From Datnioides undecimradiatus (lineage: Eukaryota; Chordata; Actinopteri; Lobotiformes; Datnioididae): 64,000 bases of DNA. Below the pieces are notes generated by a model that was given only the letters and a program-made list of their open reading frames with translations, was not told where the DNA came from and searched no databases. The translations under genes were made by a program, and so were the position numbers. The stretch is from positions 10,023,001 to 10,087,000 of the forward strand of contig WARS01000010.1 in NCBI GenBank assembly GCA_008933995.1, given 5' to 3'. Of this stretch, positions 47,903-60,990 are shown one piece after another; position 1 is the first letter of the stretch; the number at the start of each line of letters is the position of its first letter.

Positions 47903-50900
47903 TTATCACCACTCCTTCCTGCGTACATGGCACCAGAGGAGACAGAGAGATACACTGCACTGCTGCCCTGAGAGCTGCACACTTAGATTATAGCACGGAC
48001 AGAATACATACTGTGCCTGTTTTAGTCTTACACCCAATAATCTGAATAACTCACTTGATTTTTTGCAAATAGCTTTATAAAGTTTGCCCAAACAACAACT
48101 GCTTTCTAGCCACCTAACGCTAATAGCTAAGGCTAGCCAAGTTTGCTTATAGCTTTAACTGATGGGGTAGCAGACTACATTCTGATGTACTCAGGGGTGG
48201 TACCATATACTCGCCACATGGGCAGTTACCTAAGCCTAAACAAACTAACACAATGAACAGGTGACCCTTTGTGCATATGAATGACTTCAGCCACAGCTAA
48301 CAGTGAAGGTACCTCACCTAAGATGACTAATAGCTCCACTTACGTCAAAGAAATAAAAAGAAATATCACTACAATATTAGGACAGATATTAACTTTAAGT
48401 CCATTTTGTTAACATGAAAACACAGTTGAGTGGCAGCATGAGTGTCTTTAGATGTTTCTATTTTGAATTGTTCAACACAGGCATAACTAATAACTAACAT
48501 CTAGAGCCCGAGCACTGTGCATGCTGGCTTACCGTGGCTTACTGAGGCATAAGGAGAATGCTGGTGGTTAATGCTATTAGTCACACCTGTGTTTTTTACT
48601 GCTCTAAGGTGTTTCTCGACATTTTCCAGAGAAGGAAAATCTAATAATTACGGATTGAAAATGGTGAAGTTAGTCATAGTCAAGGTGTTGCTTTGCAGCT
48701 TACTTTCCTCTTGGGATGGAACTGTAATAGTCTCCACATATCTCGGCGGTGAGGAAAAGGTTAGTGTCATGTCCATGTACTTCACGTACAGTTCAAACAT
48801 ATCAATAACGCATGCAGGGAATGATTTTGCAAATCGATAATCTTTACCACATGCATAACGCCCCAGCGCGAGAGATTGAGCTGATGTATGACCGACGCGA
48901 ACAAGGTCGTGCACGCCCTCAGACTTGCTCAAACACACTTCAAATCCATCAAATTAAATTCGATAAAAGGCTTTGCAATTTAGCAGTATTCTCAAATGAG
49001 GATCTGAGCGACCAGGAAAAAGGGCAAGTACAGTTCAAGTTCAAAGCCAAAGGCTCATCTTTCATCCCATGGTGCCAAGGGACACGTTTGTGCACTGCTG
49101 CAACAATGATCTGTCGGTGTTAATGAGTGATGAGTGCTGATTTATTTTTGCTGCAGTGCTGTGTTAAACAAATCACTCCATAATCCAGTCTTATAGTATT
49201 CTCCATTATGACAAGGATACTTATATGAGTATTTATGAGCGGGAGAAACACACTTGTAACTAAATTACTATTTAGTGGCTGGAGGGTGGATGATTTCTAA
49301 GAATTTACAGAATAGTTTTTTAGAAAGAACATTTATTCTAATTATATTATATTAAATTATATTATATTGTACATGTTTGGGGCTCACTGCAGGTTTTCAC
49401 TGAAGTTATTACCAAAGCAAAGTCATTTCTGTACAACATTACAAACTGAAAATGTCGGTGGCGATTTTTAAATAATGAGTATTGAACATGACCGCCACCT
49501 CTTGGCTCTGTGATGGATCTTTTTCTGAGTTAATACAGTTAGTGGCATGCAGCACAGCACTGTCAGCTTTTTAATTAACTGTTTATCAATGAATCAGAGA
49601 TCAGAAACAGGTGAGGTATACTTTCACATACCATATATCATATAAATGATATAAGCGCTTAAAATGAAGAAGATGGGATATTAAAAATATTGACAAAATA
49701 TATAACATGTAATGTAATGCAATATGCAGTTTTGGGCAACCTACTTGGCGAGAAGCCTCAATTCAGTGAAGCTACCCTTCAGAAACAAAATAGTTTACCC
49801 CATCAAAACTCACTCCACCTGTTGTGTTTAACCTTTTTTTTGGCAGGTAATGATTTAGAAACTGTTATTGTATGCTAAAACCTGTGATGAAAGAAAATAT
49901 AACTAATATAAATATAACTAATGTCTTGTAAATGTCTTGTTTTTGTTTGAAACCGATCAGATTTGTTGATATTGCATGCATTGCATCAATAAGGTAGTTG
50001 CATGGTATGGTTCAGTGCAACAATGTACAGCATAATAATCATGTACAATATAAATATTATTGTGATCAAAGTAGGGATACACAAGCAAAAAATATAAATC
50101 ATTGTTTGGGGTTGATGTTAATTAATCTAGCTAATTTCATCTCAGTGTGATCAATGCATGCTTTTCATGTTATGCTGGTTCACCCTAGGTCTGTATAGAT
50201 TTATTTCACATATATTTTTTGAATGTCAGGCTGTGGAATAAAATCTTTTAACCATTAATTCACTAATGTTCCCTTTGAGCCCACCTGCTCCCATTAAGCC
50301 CATTTGACCGAGGGGATTTTCTCCCTTTTGACCTTTGAACAATTTTCCTTCCCAACTTTTCCCTCACCCGATGTATCAGCTCTGTAACTCAGATTTATTG
50401 CATCCATATTTGAATATGAGTGATATCGAATTGGTCAGCTCATTCTGGATAGGCCTACATTGTACCCTCACGTTAGAAATACCTTTGAGCTTTACATTTC
50501 TGATGGGTTTACATTTGAGAGGACAATTAATATATAATATACAGCATAGAAAAACATCCTTCAAATACCCTTTAATGTGTGTGTGTCTGTCTGCATGCAT
50601 GTGTATGAGAGAAAGAGGCTGAGGATCATCTTTGTGCCTTGAGTTTCAGGTCAAGATCAGGTCCTCGCCTTCTGCCGTCCTTCCATAATATAAATTCAAA
50701 TTCACATGTTCGTCAGCAGAAGAGACATCATTCTAAGGATTGGCAGGCCATGTCTCCATCATTCAGAGGTTCTTCTGTCTGTGCATGGCAGTAGCATCAC
50801 TTACGGATCCTTCGTGGTTTATTACAGACCTCAGCAGAATGCTCTGCTGCGCTTGAGCTTCAGAAATGCTTTAGAAAATGCAGCTTCCATTCAAGCTTCA

Positions 50901-53900
50901 ATGCTACTGGATCGATCAAAGACCCAAGCTACTGAAAATCTATTTGATTCAGGAAACTGCTATCCTACCACCAATGTTACCACTACCAAGGAACTCGAAA
51001 TGCTCCTTCTTGTTGCCTGACTCTGATAACATGTCAAATGTTTAGACTGTGATAGACCTGTCAAACACCAAAGTGCTGCAGATAGACAACAAAGTGCATG
51101 TAAGAAGATGATCTACTTGTTTTAAATGGCCACTGCCCATGGACGTGACTGAAAATGTGTAGGAGGAACCTGAAAAATTAAAAAAATTCTACAAAGAATT
51201 CTTTTACTCACATCACTGCCTATTCCTGGCATCCCAGAAACAACAGACCCGTTTCAAGGCAGGACAGCAAACACCAGCTGTGGCCGACACAAATAAGCCT
51301 GTGCTTATCAACTGCATGTGGGCCCTCTGGAATAAGACAGCCTTGTTGACCCGTTATGATGTAGACGGTCTTGAATTGCGGACTTTGAAGGAGGCAGCTA
51401 CTGAAATGGAACACAGCTATATCAGATCACAGCTGCCCTTGAAGGCCGTCTGTTCTGTACCACAGCGGTCTGACGGTTTTATGAAGGAGACAACGGTGGT
51501 GAACTGCTTTGCCACAAAGGAGAAGCTCATTAGTTTATAGGAGATAAAACATGCACTTATGATGTTGTAGGGGTCTGCAACATGGGTTTGATACAGTTAG
51601 GCTGGGGTCAGGCACATTTAACACATGCTTGTGATTGATTTCAGTCTTCAGGGTATAGACCTTAATAGAGTAATTGAACATTGCACTTGTGATGAGCATT
51701 GCAGCAGTGATTAGAAAACACTAAACTCATAAGAAAGAATAGTTTACTGTTTTCTATAGATGTGTACACTATATATACATGCTGTACATTTGAGTTTAGT
51801 ACTACATGCAAAGCTAATGTGTGTGTGCTTAAAGTATTCATGATTAGCGCTAGCAATTAACATTAACGGTTCATGGGTTAATATAAGTGCATAAGTGCCT
51901 GGCCTTAGCAATTCACGGGCTAGTAAAACTGTTTTCAGCTACCCTTAATGGTGATTTAGAGTTATGTAAAAAGTTTAGTTAATGAGCAACCCCAACTGTT
52001 CATAGAGTGATATTTTATAGCTGTATGCTGTGGCCTCTAAACACTGTTTTCTGTATTAAGACTGTGTAAAAGTTAAGAATATTGTTGGTAAACAGGCGGC
52101 TGGCAAAGGCAGCAGGTTGAGCTTATTTTACAAGAGTTAAACCTGCCTGTAAATAGAATCAGATCAAGTTGGGAAGCTGAATTCACACTGCTGCTACAGC
52201 GCCTAGCGCTACTACGCTGCAGGGCGTCAACAGCAAACCACACACAGTTCATATCGTATCGTATCGCAGGGTATTGTATCGTATCCCTAACCAACAACTA
52301 ACTAACAAGAGTGTCAGCAAGAGGTGAGGAGAGGCAGTTGAATGTAGAAGCAGGTGAAGTTGTTAAAATCACAGTGAAAAGCCAGCAAAAGAATTATATT
52401 AAACATTAGGCAAGGTATTGTATTGAAGTATGAAAAAAATCAATTTCTCTCTCAAAAAAAAGCTCACTTTTAGGTGTGGTGAGGTTACGAATTGGACAGT
52501 GGATGGTCTACGGACGAGCTCCAGTGTATGCCTTGCATTGTTTAGCACCAGCATCATCATTTTTGCATGCATTTTTTGAGGTGGTCTATTTTGGTCTTCA
52601 TCAATCTAGGAAAAATAAGCAGGTCACAGAGCCAGCAAGTTTCCATGTTGAAACACAGTTAGTGACTTGTGACTAGTGGATTGTGTAGGGTGTTAAGTGT
52701 TTTCCTCATACAGGTGTGAAAATATGCTTATTTGTGTGTATGTTTAATGGTTTTTTTTGTGCACTCTGAGTGCGGTGAACACATGCAAAAGTGTTTTTCA
52801 GTCAAAGGTTACAACGGAATCGTGAGTTGACGTTACTGTATTACAGCAAAGTTCACAGAGCTGATGCTATTGAGTTAGCACCAGACAACGATATGAACAG
52901 TGCTGCTGACTGTCACCAATCACCTCTCTAATTAAATGTGTTGCAGACCCAGTGTTTCATTCTAAGCCTGTAACATATCATTAAAAAAAAACACCAAAAG
53001 ACACAAAATTGGCTTCACTGCTTTTTGTGCTTTATAAATGTGGACGCAAAAAGGAGGATGTGAAAGCTCTAAAACAATATTTGCTAAAGCTCCCAAAAGA
53101 ACTGGTGACAGGCTACATGGACAGTTTTGCTATGGGAGCGGGCATAGCCAAATCGACCAGTCTCTGACATTTATAGCAGATGCAGGCGGCTGGCTTCATA
53201 CTCCCCACTCCATGCAACATGGGGCACAGTGACATTTCTGTCTTGGATGACAGTCATTTCAATCAGGAGAGACCAAATTGTAAGAGAGACTTGATCAGAT
53301 TCATTTATTTGTGTGTGGCCATGATGAAATCAATTCAAGAACATGCAGAGTCTTTGGGGATTAGACCCCATCGTACTGTCATCTCAAGGCAGTGGTGATG
53401 CCAGGACCTGTACAGAATAAACCAGTGGAATTTAAGACAATGGTGGTAGTGAAGGAATGTAGAACAATGCTGCAGATCTGAACGGACATTGCGTGGGGCT
53501 GGACCTGCGAGGGGCATCGCGGATGGACCCACTGGCGCTAAATTAAGATGACAGTGCGGGTTGAAATACATTGATCTGTTTGAAATGACAGCAGCAGCCA
53601 GAGAAAGAGTTTTAAACTTGGACAGCAACAAGATGATTGGCTTAGGATGTTGCGGCAGGCTATGATAGGTCTGACAGACAAAAGGTAACATCTGATTGAT
53701 TGTCGTCTTGACTGAACTTCTGCTCAGCAGCACCACACCCTCTGATTGTTATTGTGATTGGAGTTTTAGTGAAGTTGAATAATAATCTAATGAAATAACA
53801 TCTTAAATGGGCTTTTCTTTAGAACTCAATCTAGCCAAACAAATGGTATGCATGCAAGACAGAGGGAGAGGGAATGGATGAATGAGCAGTGCTGTTTTGC

Positions 53901-55104
53901 TTATCCTGAAAACTGAATCTATTCATCTGCATCATGTTTTCATTTAAAACAAATGTCTAGCAAATGCCATACAAGAAACCAGGCTATAAGATGCTTCTGT
54001 CGGCATAATTATGAGGATATCTCTGTAAAGGTTAACAAGACTTTATTCAAACAGCCAGCGAGACACAACACAGACTCCGCATTAGAAAGACACCTGTGTT
54101 AGGTTATCAACAGTGAATTTAAACAATCTGCGAGACTTCAGAGCAGTAAACAGAAATGACCTTACAACAGCTCCCATGGAAAATTGAGCTTAATACAGTC
54201 AGATAAAGTTGAAAGTGTAGTTAGTAACTCGGGGCATTAGAATGCAGCAGATGCAACAAAGCAATCTCCTGGAATAGTGTTGCCATCAAGAAAAACTCAG
54301 CTCAAGGGGCAATTGTGGCCATTTTTTGTCAACATGTTTGGTGTAAAGGAGGGGGCTGCGGCAGTATTGTAATTCCACACGCTTTCCAGTGATTACTTGT
54401 CAATCAAACTCCCCCCAGTGCTGTGGCATCTCTTCGCTTGGATTTCTATTTTTCATCTGTAATGCTGGCTTTTACAATGGACTCACTGATTTTATTCACA
54501 CCTGGTTTCCACCTTTCAATCATCTCACCATACTTTCATACTTTAGCATTATTGTTGTGACCGTTAAGAAGTCGATGTAGCCGCCATGACGTCACCCACT
54601 GATTCATCAACTCACATTTTCAACCTTGAATTAGGACAAAGAACTGACCATATGAAGATGTGCGCCTCTTTCCGGACTGATGGTCACCATTGTAGTAGCA
54701 TGTCAGTGAGCACATACCCTGTTCTCCTGTTTATATCAGAGTAAATGACACCATAATAACAAATCACAAGTCAAAATGTAAGTTTAAGCAATTCCACACC
54801 AGGAAGCTACATCCTGCATACTATGTTCCAAGACGATGCACTATTAATTGAGCACTGAGTGCATGTGGACTGAAAAAAGTTACGGTATTGTGATAATGAC
54901 TACTGACCAATGACCTCTCTTTTAGTTGATGTCACCCTGAATTGCAATTTAAATTATAGCCCAAATCATCTGATAGCCTGACATTGTTAAGGGGAGACTG
55001 GTTCCAATCCACAACCTATATGTCTGGCTTTTTCACCAGCTAAATGATAGACCAGCGGACTTTGCAGACTGTCCCACCAGCGAAGATGTTAAAACGATTA
55101 CTGT

Positions 55105-55745
55105 TAATCTTTGGCCCACTACTTTTTAATCCCACTTAGCATTATCGCTAAGAATATCATATCCTATCACTGACAGACAGCTCTTTATATCCCTTTCTAC
55201 CAGTGACTTTAGCCCACACACAGACAGATTATTGAGTGGCAAAAGACTTCCTACAAGCTAAACATGTATAAAACTTCTCTGCTCCAAAATGCAGCAGTGG
55301 GAAATAACTTCATACCTTTTATCACTAATCCTAAAAGCCAGTGAGCAGGTCAGAAACCTGGGATATCCTCTTGCATGCTGACCTTAACTTCCATTTTTCA
55401 ATTCAGTCTCCCACCTGAGAAAGATATCAGAAGTAAGCAGATTCCTATCACACACCGATTCTGAGAAACTGGTTCGTGCATTCAGTTTGAGCAGATTAGT
55501 TCACTGCGATGCTCTTTTCATTAGATTATCAAACCATCCAATAGGAAGACTTCAATTTTTACATCATCACATTTCTCCAACACTTAAATAATTTCATTGG
55601 CCTCCCATGCAGCAGGGAAATCACCTTAAAATCCTTCTGTTGGATTTTAAGGTGAATAGATAAGGTCTCCTCCTCAGTGTGCTCGCTGACCACATGCTTC
55701 CATTAGACCTCTCAAGTCGTCAGTCAGTGGCATTTTGATTGAACC
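55105..55745 (+). pseudogene. L2-like LINE reverse-transcriptase fragment
   Basis: Order of blocks: LGPLLF (TTGGCCCACTACTTTTTAAT, from 55110), then a decayed Y-A-D-D-T-Q-L-Y-I box (TATCACTGACAGACAGCTCT, about 55164), then an L-G-V-x-L-D-x-D-L-x-F region (GCATGCTGACCTTAACTTCC), a TTCACTGCGATGCTCTTTTC stretch (the R-L-D-Y-C-N-A-L-F block), CATTGGCCTCCC (H-W-L-P-V) and ATCACCTTAAAATCC (x-I-T-F-K-I-L). These are L2-type C-terminal motifs. Many stops and frameshifts make it dead. A perfect hairpin interrupts the last block at 55621-55655. Confidence 0.75.
55621..55655. repeat. Perfect hairpin, 14-bp arms and 7-nt loop
   Basis: TCACCTTAAAATCC (55621-55634) pairs with GGATTTTAAGGTGA (55642-55655) across the loop TTCTGTT. 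The left arm is ordinary L2 sequence; the right arm is not what L2 elements carry at this point. Confidence 0.95.
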
Positions 55746-58700
55746 CAGAATAAGATCAGGGGCTGGTGAAGGTGCTCAGCTGTATGTGCCCTGGGTTATT
55801 TTGCATTATGAGCTGATGTTTGAAATCAGCATCTATATTTGAAGCTAAACACAGGAACCTCCCTATTTTCCCAAACTTATGAACACTTTTAATGTGAGTG
55901 TGCACAGCTGGTGTGAAAGAACCTTTCATGAAGTCTGGGTATCCTGCCCGCACTGTCTAATTGCGTGAGAAAAGTAATCGAAAAGATCCAAAAGTAGACA
56001 ACCAGATGTGAAACAACCGATGCACGGAGAACTTCTTGATGTTAGTGAGGGGAAAAGGGTCACAGAGAGCAGCTGCTGGAATTCCGGCACATCATCTTCC
56101 CCTCAGATGAAATTATTTATCCCATTATCCTCCTGCACCCGACCCGAGTGAAGGCACTTACTCTACGTTCGACAGAGGGAAAAAGAAAATCAGATGTGGA
56201 GGAATATTGTCCTCATTAACCTTCAATCGAAATTCAGCTGGAAAGACAGACTGCTAGTCAGACTGGCTAAATTAACTTGCTCACTTGGACTGAAGGAGTC
56301 TCTGTTGAGTGATTTTGGTTTTTTTTCCTCTTTTGTTTTCAAGTTGAAGGCAATCTCAGCTCGGTTGGTATAACTTCAAGAGTGCAACCCATTCACAATC
56401 AATTTTACAAAGTGCTCGCATACTGAAACGCTCGCAGAAAGGTTTAAGGCTATGCAAAAACCATTTAATTGCAAAGAGAAAGAGAGGAAATGTCTCAGTG
56501 CTCAAGCATGCGTCTGTCCCTTTTCTCATCGTTTCTTTTACGTTTTAAATAATTGTTTTTTCCTTGTAGCCTTTTATTTCTTTGAGGCTACTTACAAAAC
56601 CAATCTCGCCACATCTCTAAAGTGAGCGCTTGCTTGTTTCTGTGGCTTTCGACGCGCTCAAACCACAGCAGTAGACGACAGATTCCAGCGTCAGTATTGT
56701 GAATTTGTTCACGTCATTGTTGTCGGTCTGCAGTGAAAATGTCATCGACCAAACCAGGCAACATGAACATGAATATATTATTTACTGACAGTGCCAGACG
56801 GCTGTATCATTGTCAGACAGACATGACCCGTCAAACCTGATTTCAAGATAGCAGAGCCTGGAAAACATCCACCCATGGTAATTTCACCTTTTTGCTTTCT
56901 CAGGCATTCCATGAAGATAATTATTATTTAAAAGGCAGATATAACAAATTGTTCATTTTAAAAGGTGAACATGATAATATGCTGATAAAGCAGCATATTG
57001 ATATATAGCTAAAGAGAATGCTATAGTATATGATGCTCGGTAGGATACAATCTCATCCATTTCTTGTGTCTACCTTTTTGTGCTTTTAATAAACAGCTCA
57101 CAGACACTTAAACTCCAATTGCACCTTTTCCCCTTATCTTGACTTCCATACTGTCCTCGCTCAATGAAGTCGGGGGTTTACAACTTCATAAAGCCAGAAG
57201 ACCTTATAAAGATAACTATCCGTGCAAATATTAGTTTCTCTTAGACCACACTTGCTTCATAGCCACAGGGCATTTGCTGATATCACACACTAGGAGTCAT
57301 ATTTTGCATTTAAAGGCATGACACTTGCGTGTGTATGCTGCTGTAGGTGTGTGTGTGTGTGTGTGCGCGTGCATGCTGGTGCTTACATTCTGATACACAG
57401 TGTATTCATGCATGCTGCTTGGGTGTGAATGTGGACATCTTTAAAGGCATGTATGCTTGTGTGCATGTAGCAGTGTTTGCAGTTTGCGCATGCAGATACC
57501 CATGTGTGTTCCTGCATGGAAGCACCCTTCTTTATGTTGCTGTATATGCCTGAGGACAAGACAGGGACATGCCATATGTGTGGGAATGCTGCAACTGATC
57601 ATTTCTATCATATCATCCTCTGGGCGCAGGTCTGCAAATGTGTGACATGCCTCTGCTTCAGTGGATATGCGCTAGTCCTGGCTAAACAAATGATGAAATG
57701 AAGCCAGATGGGAGAAAAGAACAAAACAGCGTTTTGAAAAAAAAAGAAAAAAGAAAAAGGAAATGGAGTAGAAAAAAAAGGAAAAAAAATGCGATGAATG
57801 TCAGGCAAAGTCACAGGAGAGTGCACCATCTCATACAGTGATCTCAATCCCACAAAGAAGAAAGAGCACAGAGAGAAAAGTTACACTCCAATGGCCATGA
57901 AACTATTGATTTCATAGAGAAAGTCTGCTGGAAAAGCAAGCACAACTTCTCAGGGTCCTGACAAGTCTGGGGCCTGATCATTGTTTTCAGGGCTCCGGCT
58001 GAATTCATCCTGTTGTCTTCATATTCATGTGACAGTTTTCACACCAGCTTGCAAGAAATATCTCCACGCCGTGCGCTCAGCAGTTTCCCCACGATGTGAC
58101 AACTTGTGTTCCTGAGCACTCATACAGCAAAGCTGCAAAACTAATTCATCTCCTGTTTGTTTTCCATATTCAACTAAATCCCACTGTGTGTGTTACAGTA
58201 CAGTGGATCAATGACATCAGCCGTCAGGGGTCACTTCAGCCTTGTGCATGCCATGATTGATATGTAGATCGACCAGCAAGCTCTATGTGACATCATCTCT
58301 GTCTCATCAGATTGTGATTGATGGAGCCGGGTGACCAAGGTCAGGATCATGATATCTGACCTCCACTGTGAATGTGCCAGAGAGAGAGATTAATGCAGCT
58401 TAATAAACCAGTCACAGCCACGCTGTTATGGTGTCTGACATACAGTTTCATAAATGGCAGAGGTTAACATGCATCTTTGCAAAGCTTTGCCCCCACTGTT
58501 CATCAAACGGTAGGGTTAGCTGAGCAGAGCATGCTAAAAAAACTCTTGCGTGACAGAATTCAGTGCACATACAAGGACATGTTCATTCTCAATCATGCCT
58601 TCTAGTCCTTCACATGCCATAAAAATACACGGCCGATCCCCATGTGATTCACGCTGTCACCAGTGTCTCCTTAGCATGGAGACTATTGGCCTTTTTCAGC

Positions 58701-60369
58701 AGAGTGTGAAACACAGCACAGCTCTACAAACTCAGAAATCAGGGAGGGATACACAAAGGTCACCGGCTGACAGGACTAAGACATATTGTGCCCTGAGGAG
58801 ATCCTCTGAGGAGTGAGCAACTTACTGATTTCACCCTCCCTGGTTTGCACATTCGGGAAAATCGCCATTAGTATTCAAGGACAACAGTCATGCTTCAAAA
58901 GTCATTTAAATAGGGTAAGATTTCTTTCGCTTTCAGGCTTCATTAATGAAAATTGCTGCAGGCAAAAGCATATTATGAGTTTATTGCTATGTGGCAATAA
59001 AGTGCAGACTGCTGGACATTGTTGTTGGTACATAGATTGTGCTACAGGACATTCAGAAAAATCAATATGTGTGTGTGGAATAGGATCAGTTGCCTTTCAA
59101 GCAAATGCCTTGACTTACAATGAATGACAAGGAAACCTTCCCTCTGCAGTGAAAAGAGTAATACAATCTACTCTAGGTGAAGTAGCACTTCCAAAATATG
59201 ATACAACATCAATGGACAGTTATAATTGGACAAACTGAACATAATATTTTATCTTAAGGTTTATTACTCAACATCTTTACATCAACAAGGGATTAAATGG
59301 CTACATGTGATGTGAGAAAGGTCACGTTTTCAGATGAACCCAAAGAGAACTATTTCTTAACCCTCAAACCTCAATGCAAACAGAGTTTTTAAGCCTCCTT
59401 TAGGTCACAGTTGTGATTTAATAGCTTGCGAACTGCTTTGGTTCACTCTCGAATCATTTCCAGCAGGCAGCAGTGACCCGCTGCCCAGCACCAAACAGCT
59501 GACAAAGCCAGTGACGAAAATCCAACATCTCGTGGCCAACGACCCAAATATCTCTCTCAGGAGTTAATGGAAACCAAACCAAAGCTAAAGCCTTACATTA
59601 GTAAGCTGACTCTAATTCAAGTGCTGTCCTCATTGTGGATGACCATGGCCATGTGTGAAAAGACATTACTTAAAGCAACTTTACGCGGTAATACAGTGCC
59701 CTGTGGGATGCGTTATTCATTTTTTTATAGCACTTGTCTGCCCCTGTGTCTAAAATTATCAATTGTAGCTTTGAGTAAAAGTACTTGCTGTAAATAATGT
59801 CTGGTCTGCCAGTGCTAAGCTAAAGGTTTGCTCAGGATTTTAGTGCAAAAAGCCACCTGGTGTTGGTGTTTGTGCACAACAAAAGAGAGGGAGGTAAAAG
59901 GAAATAAGGTACTGGAAATATGTTGATCAGATGACCAGGAACATAATCCTTGTGTTAGTGCTAATGTCGCTGTGTTGTTGTGTAATTAGGAAGACGGTGA
60001 ACATGTTAGCAAAAGTGAAAACAACTGTAACACAATGATATGTCTTAGGCGTTTATGTTCTAGCTTGCTGTGGAGTTCCTCTGCCCCCTTTTGGCCAAAA
60101 AGCAAACAAAAACTCACCATCTGACCTGCCACTTCTATAGATCATGCTTGGTCAAACTTTGCCACAAAAACTAATTTATTGCTAAAGTATTGCGTCAGAA
60201 TGATGTGCAAACACTCAGGTCCATCCCAAAAGCCTTTCCTTTTGCGCCCCAGTTCCGAGTATTTCAAGTATTTGCGGACATGATTGTCACAAAATAACAA
60301 TTGTAAGAGGCAAATAAAATGGAGTGGTTAGCATTAAAATGTACTCCATGCTCTTCCTTGTTAAAGCAT

Positions 60370-60391
60370 TTATTATTATTATTATTATTAT
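60370..60391. repeat. (TTA)n microsatellite
   Basis: Seven tandem trinucleotides. Confidence 0.9.
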
Positions 60392-60820
60392 AAATATTCT
60401 TATTCATTCAGTGAAAGGTTTGTAACTTAACTCATTCAGCTGTGAACAGCTGTATAATGTGGGCATAGTACGTGTGATCTCTGCTGCAAGAACATTTAAG
60501 CTTTAACACTCAAAGCACCTTGCATCACATCCAAATGATTAATAAGAAAGGCACATATAGAGGCACATGCTTCAGTTCTTGTAGATATGTACTCAAAGGG
60601 ATTAACATACATTCCCACACACTGTAATAATTCAGTGTATTCATGAGCCCAGATGTTGCAGCTGACTGCCATGAAAGGAGTGGTGTGTTCACAGAGAGTA
60701 GTGAGTTTCATCAGCTCCCCGCATGCCTCCCCTCAGCCCTTATGTGGATGCTGTGTGTCAGAAAGCCTGAGGGGGGAGCAAATGAGATGAGACTCAGACA
60801 CTGCCGGTTGACTCCATGCG

Positions 60821-60990
60821 CGAGGGGGGAGAGGAGGAGTAAGGTGAGAGGGAGAAAACGAGGGGCAGGGAGACCATAAGAGTGAAGACAGGAGGAGGGA
60901 GAGGTGGGAAGGCGAAATGCTGAAAGGGAGATGAAAGTACAGCAGGGTAAGGTGAGAGGAAACTAACGGGAGGAGAGAGGGTGACAGACA
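60821..60990. repeat. Long polypurine tract
   Basis: About 170 bp on the + strand are almost all G and A, with GAGAGG and GGGAGG units, preceded by GCGCGAGGGG. The complementary strand gives spurious Ser/Pro/Leu-rich ORFs at 60733-61045. Confidence 0.85.

Larger units (their letters stand above)
43829..55104. other. Gene desert, no gene seen
   Basis: About 11 kb of AT-rich DNA. Features are a 25-bp tandem repeat at 47785-47843, an X-box-like motif at 47889-47902, an ATTATATT-type run near 49338-49368, a DR1-like site at 50329-50340 and a GTATC run at 52251-52287. The longest ORF (44243-44767, +) has no recognisable domain. ORFs at 50706-51020 and 51280-51540 are also unrecognised and could be old transposon debris. 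Confidence 0.45.

Noticed and set aside
50706-51540. Two + strand ORFs (104 and 86 codons) in a less AT-rich stretch
   Set aside because: Considered as a decayed transposon or processed pseudogene, but no family could be recognised, so no call is made.
57347-57701. Cys-rich small secreted peptide candidates
   Set aside because: The cysteines arise from TGTG-rich sequence next to a (GT)n tract, and three overlapping frames are open at once.
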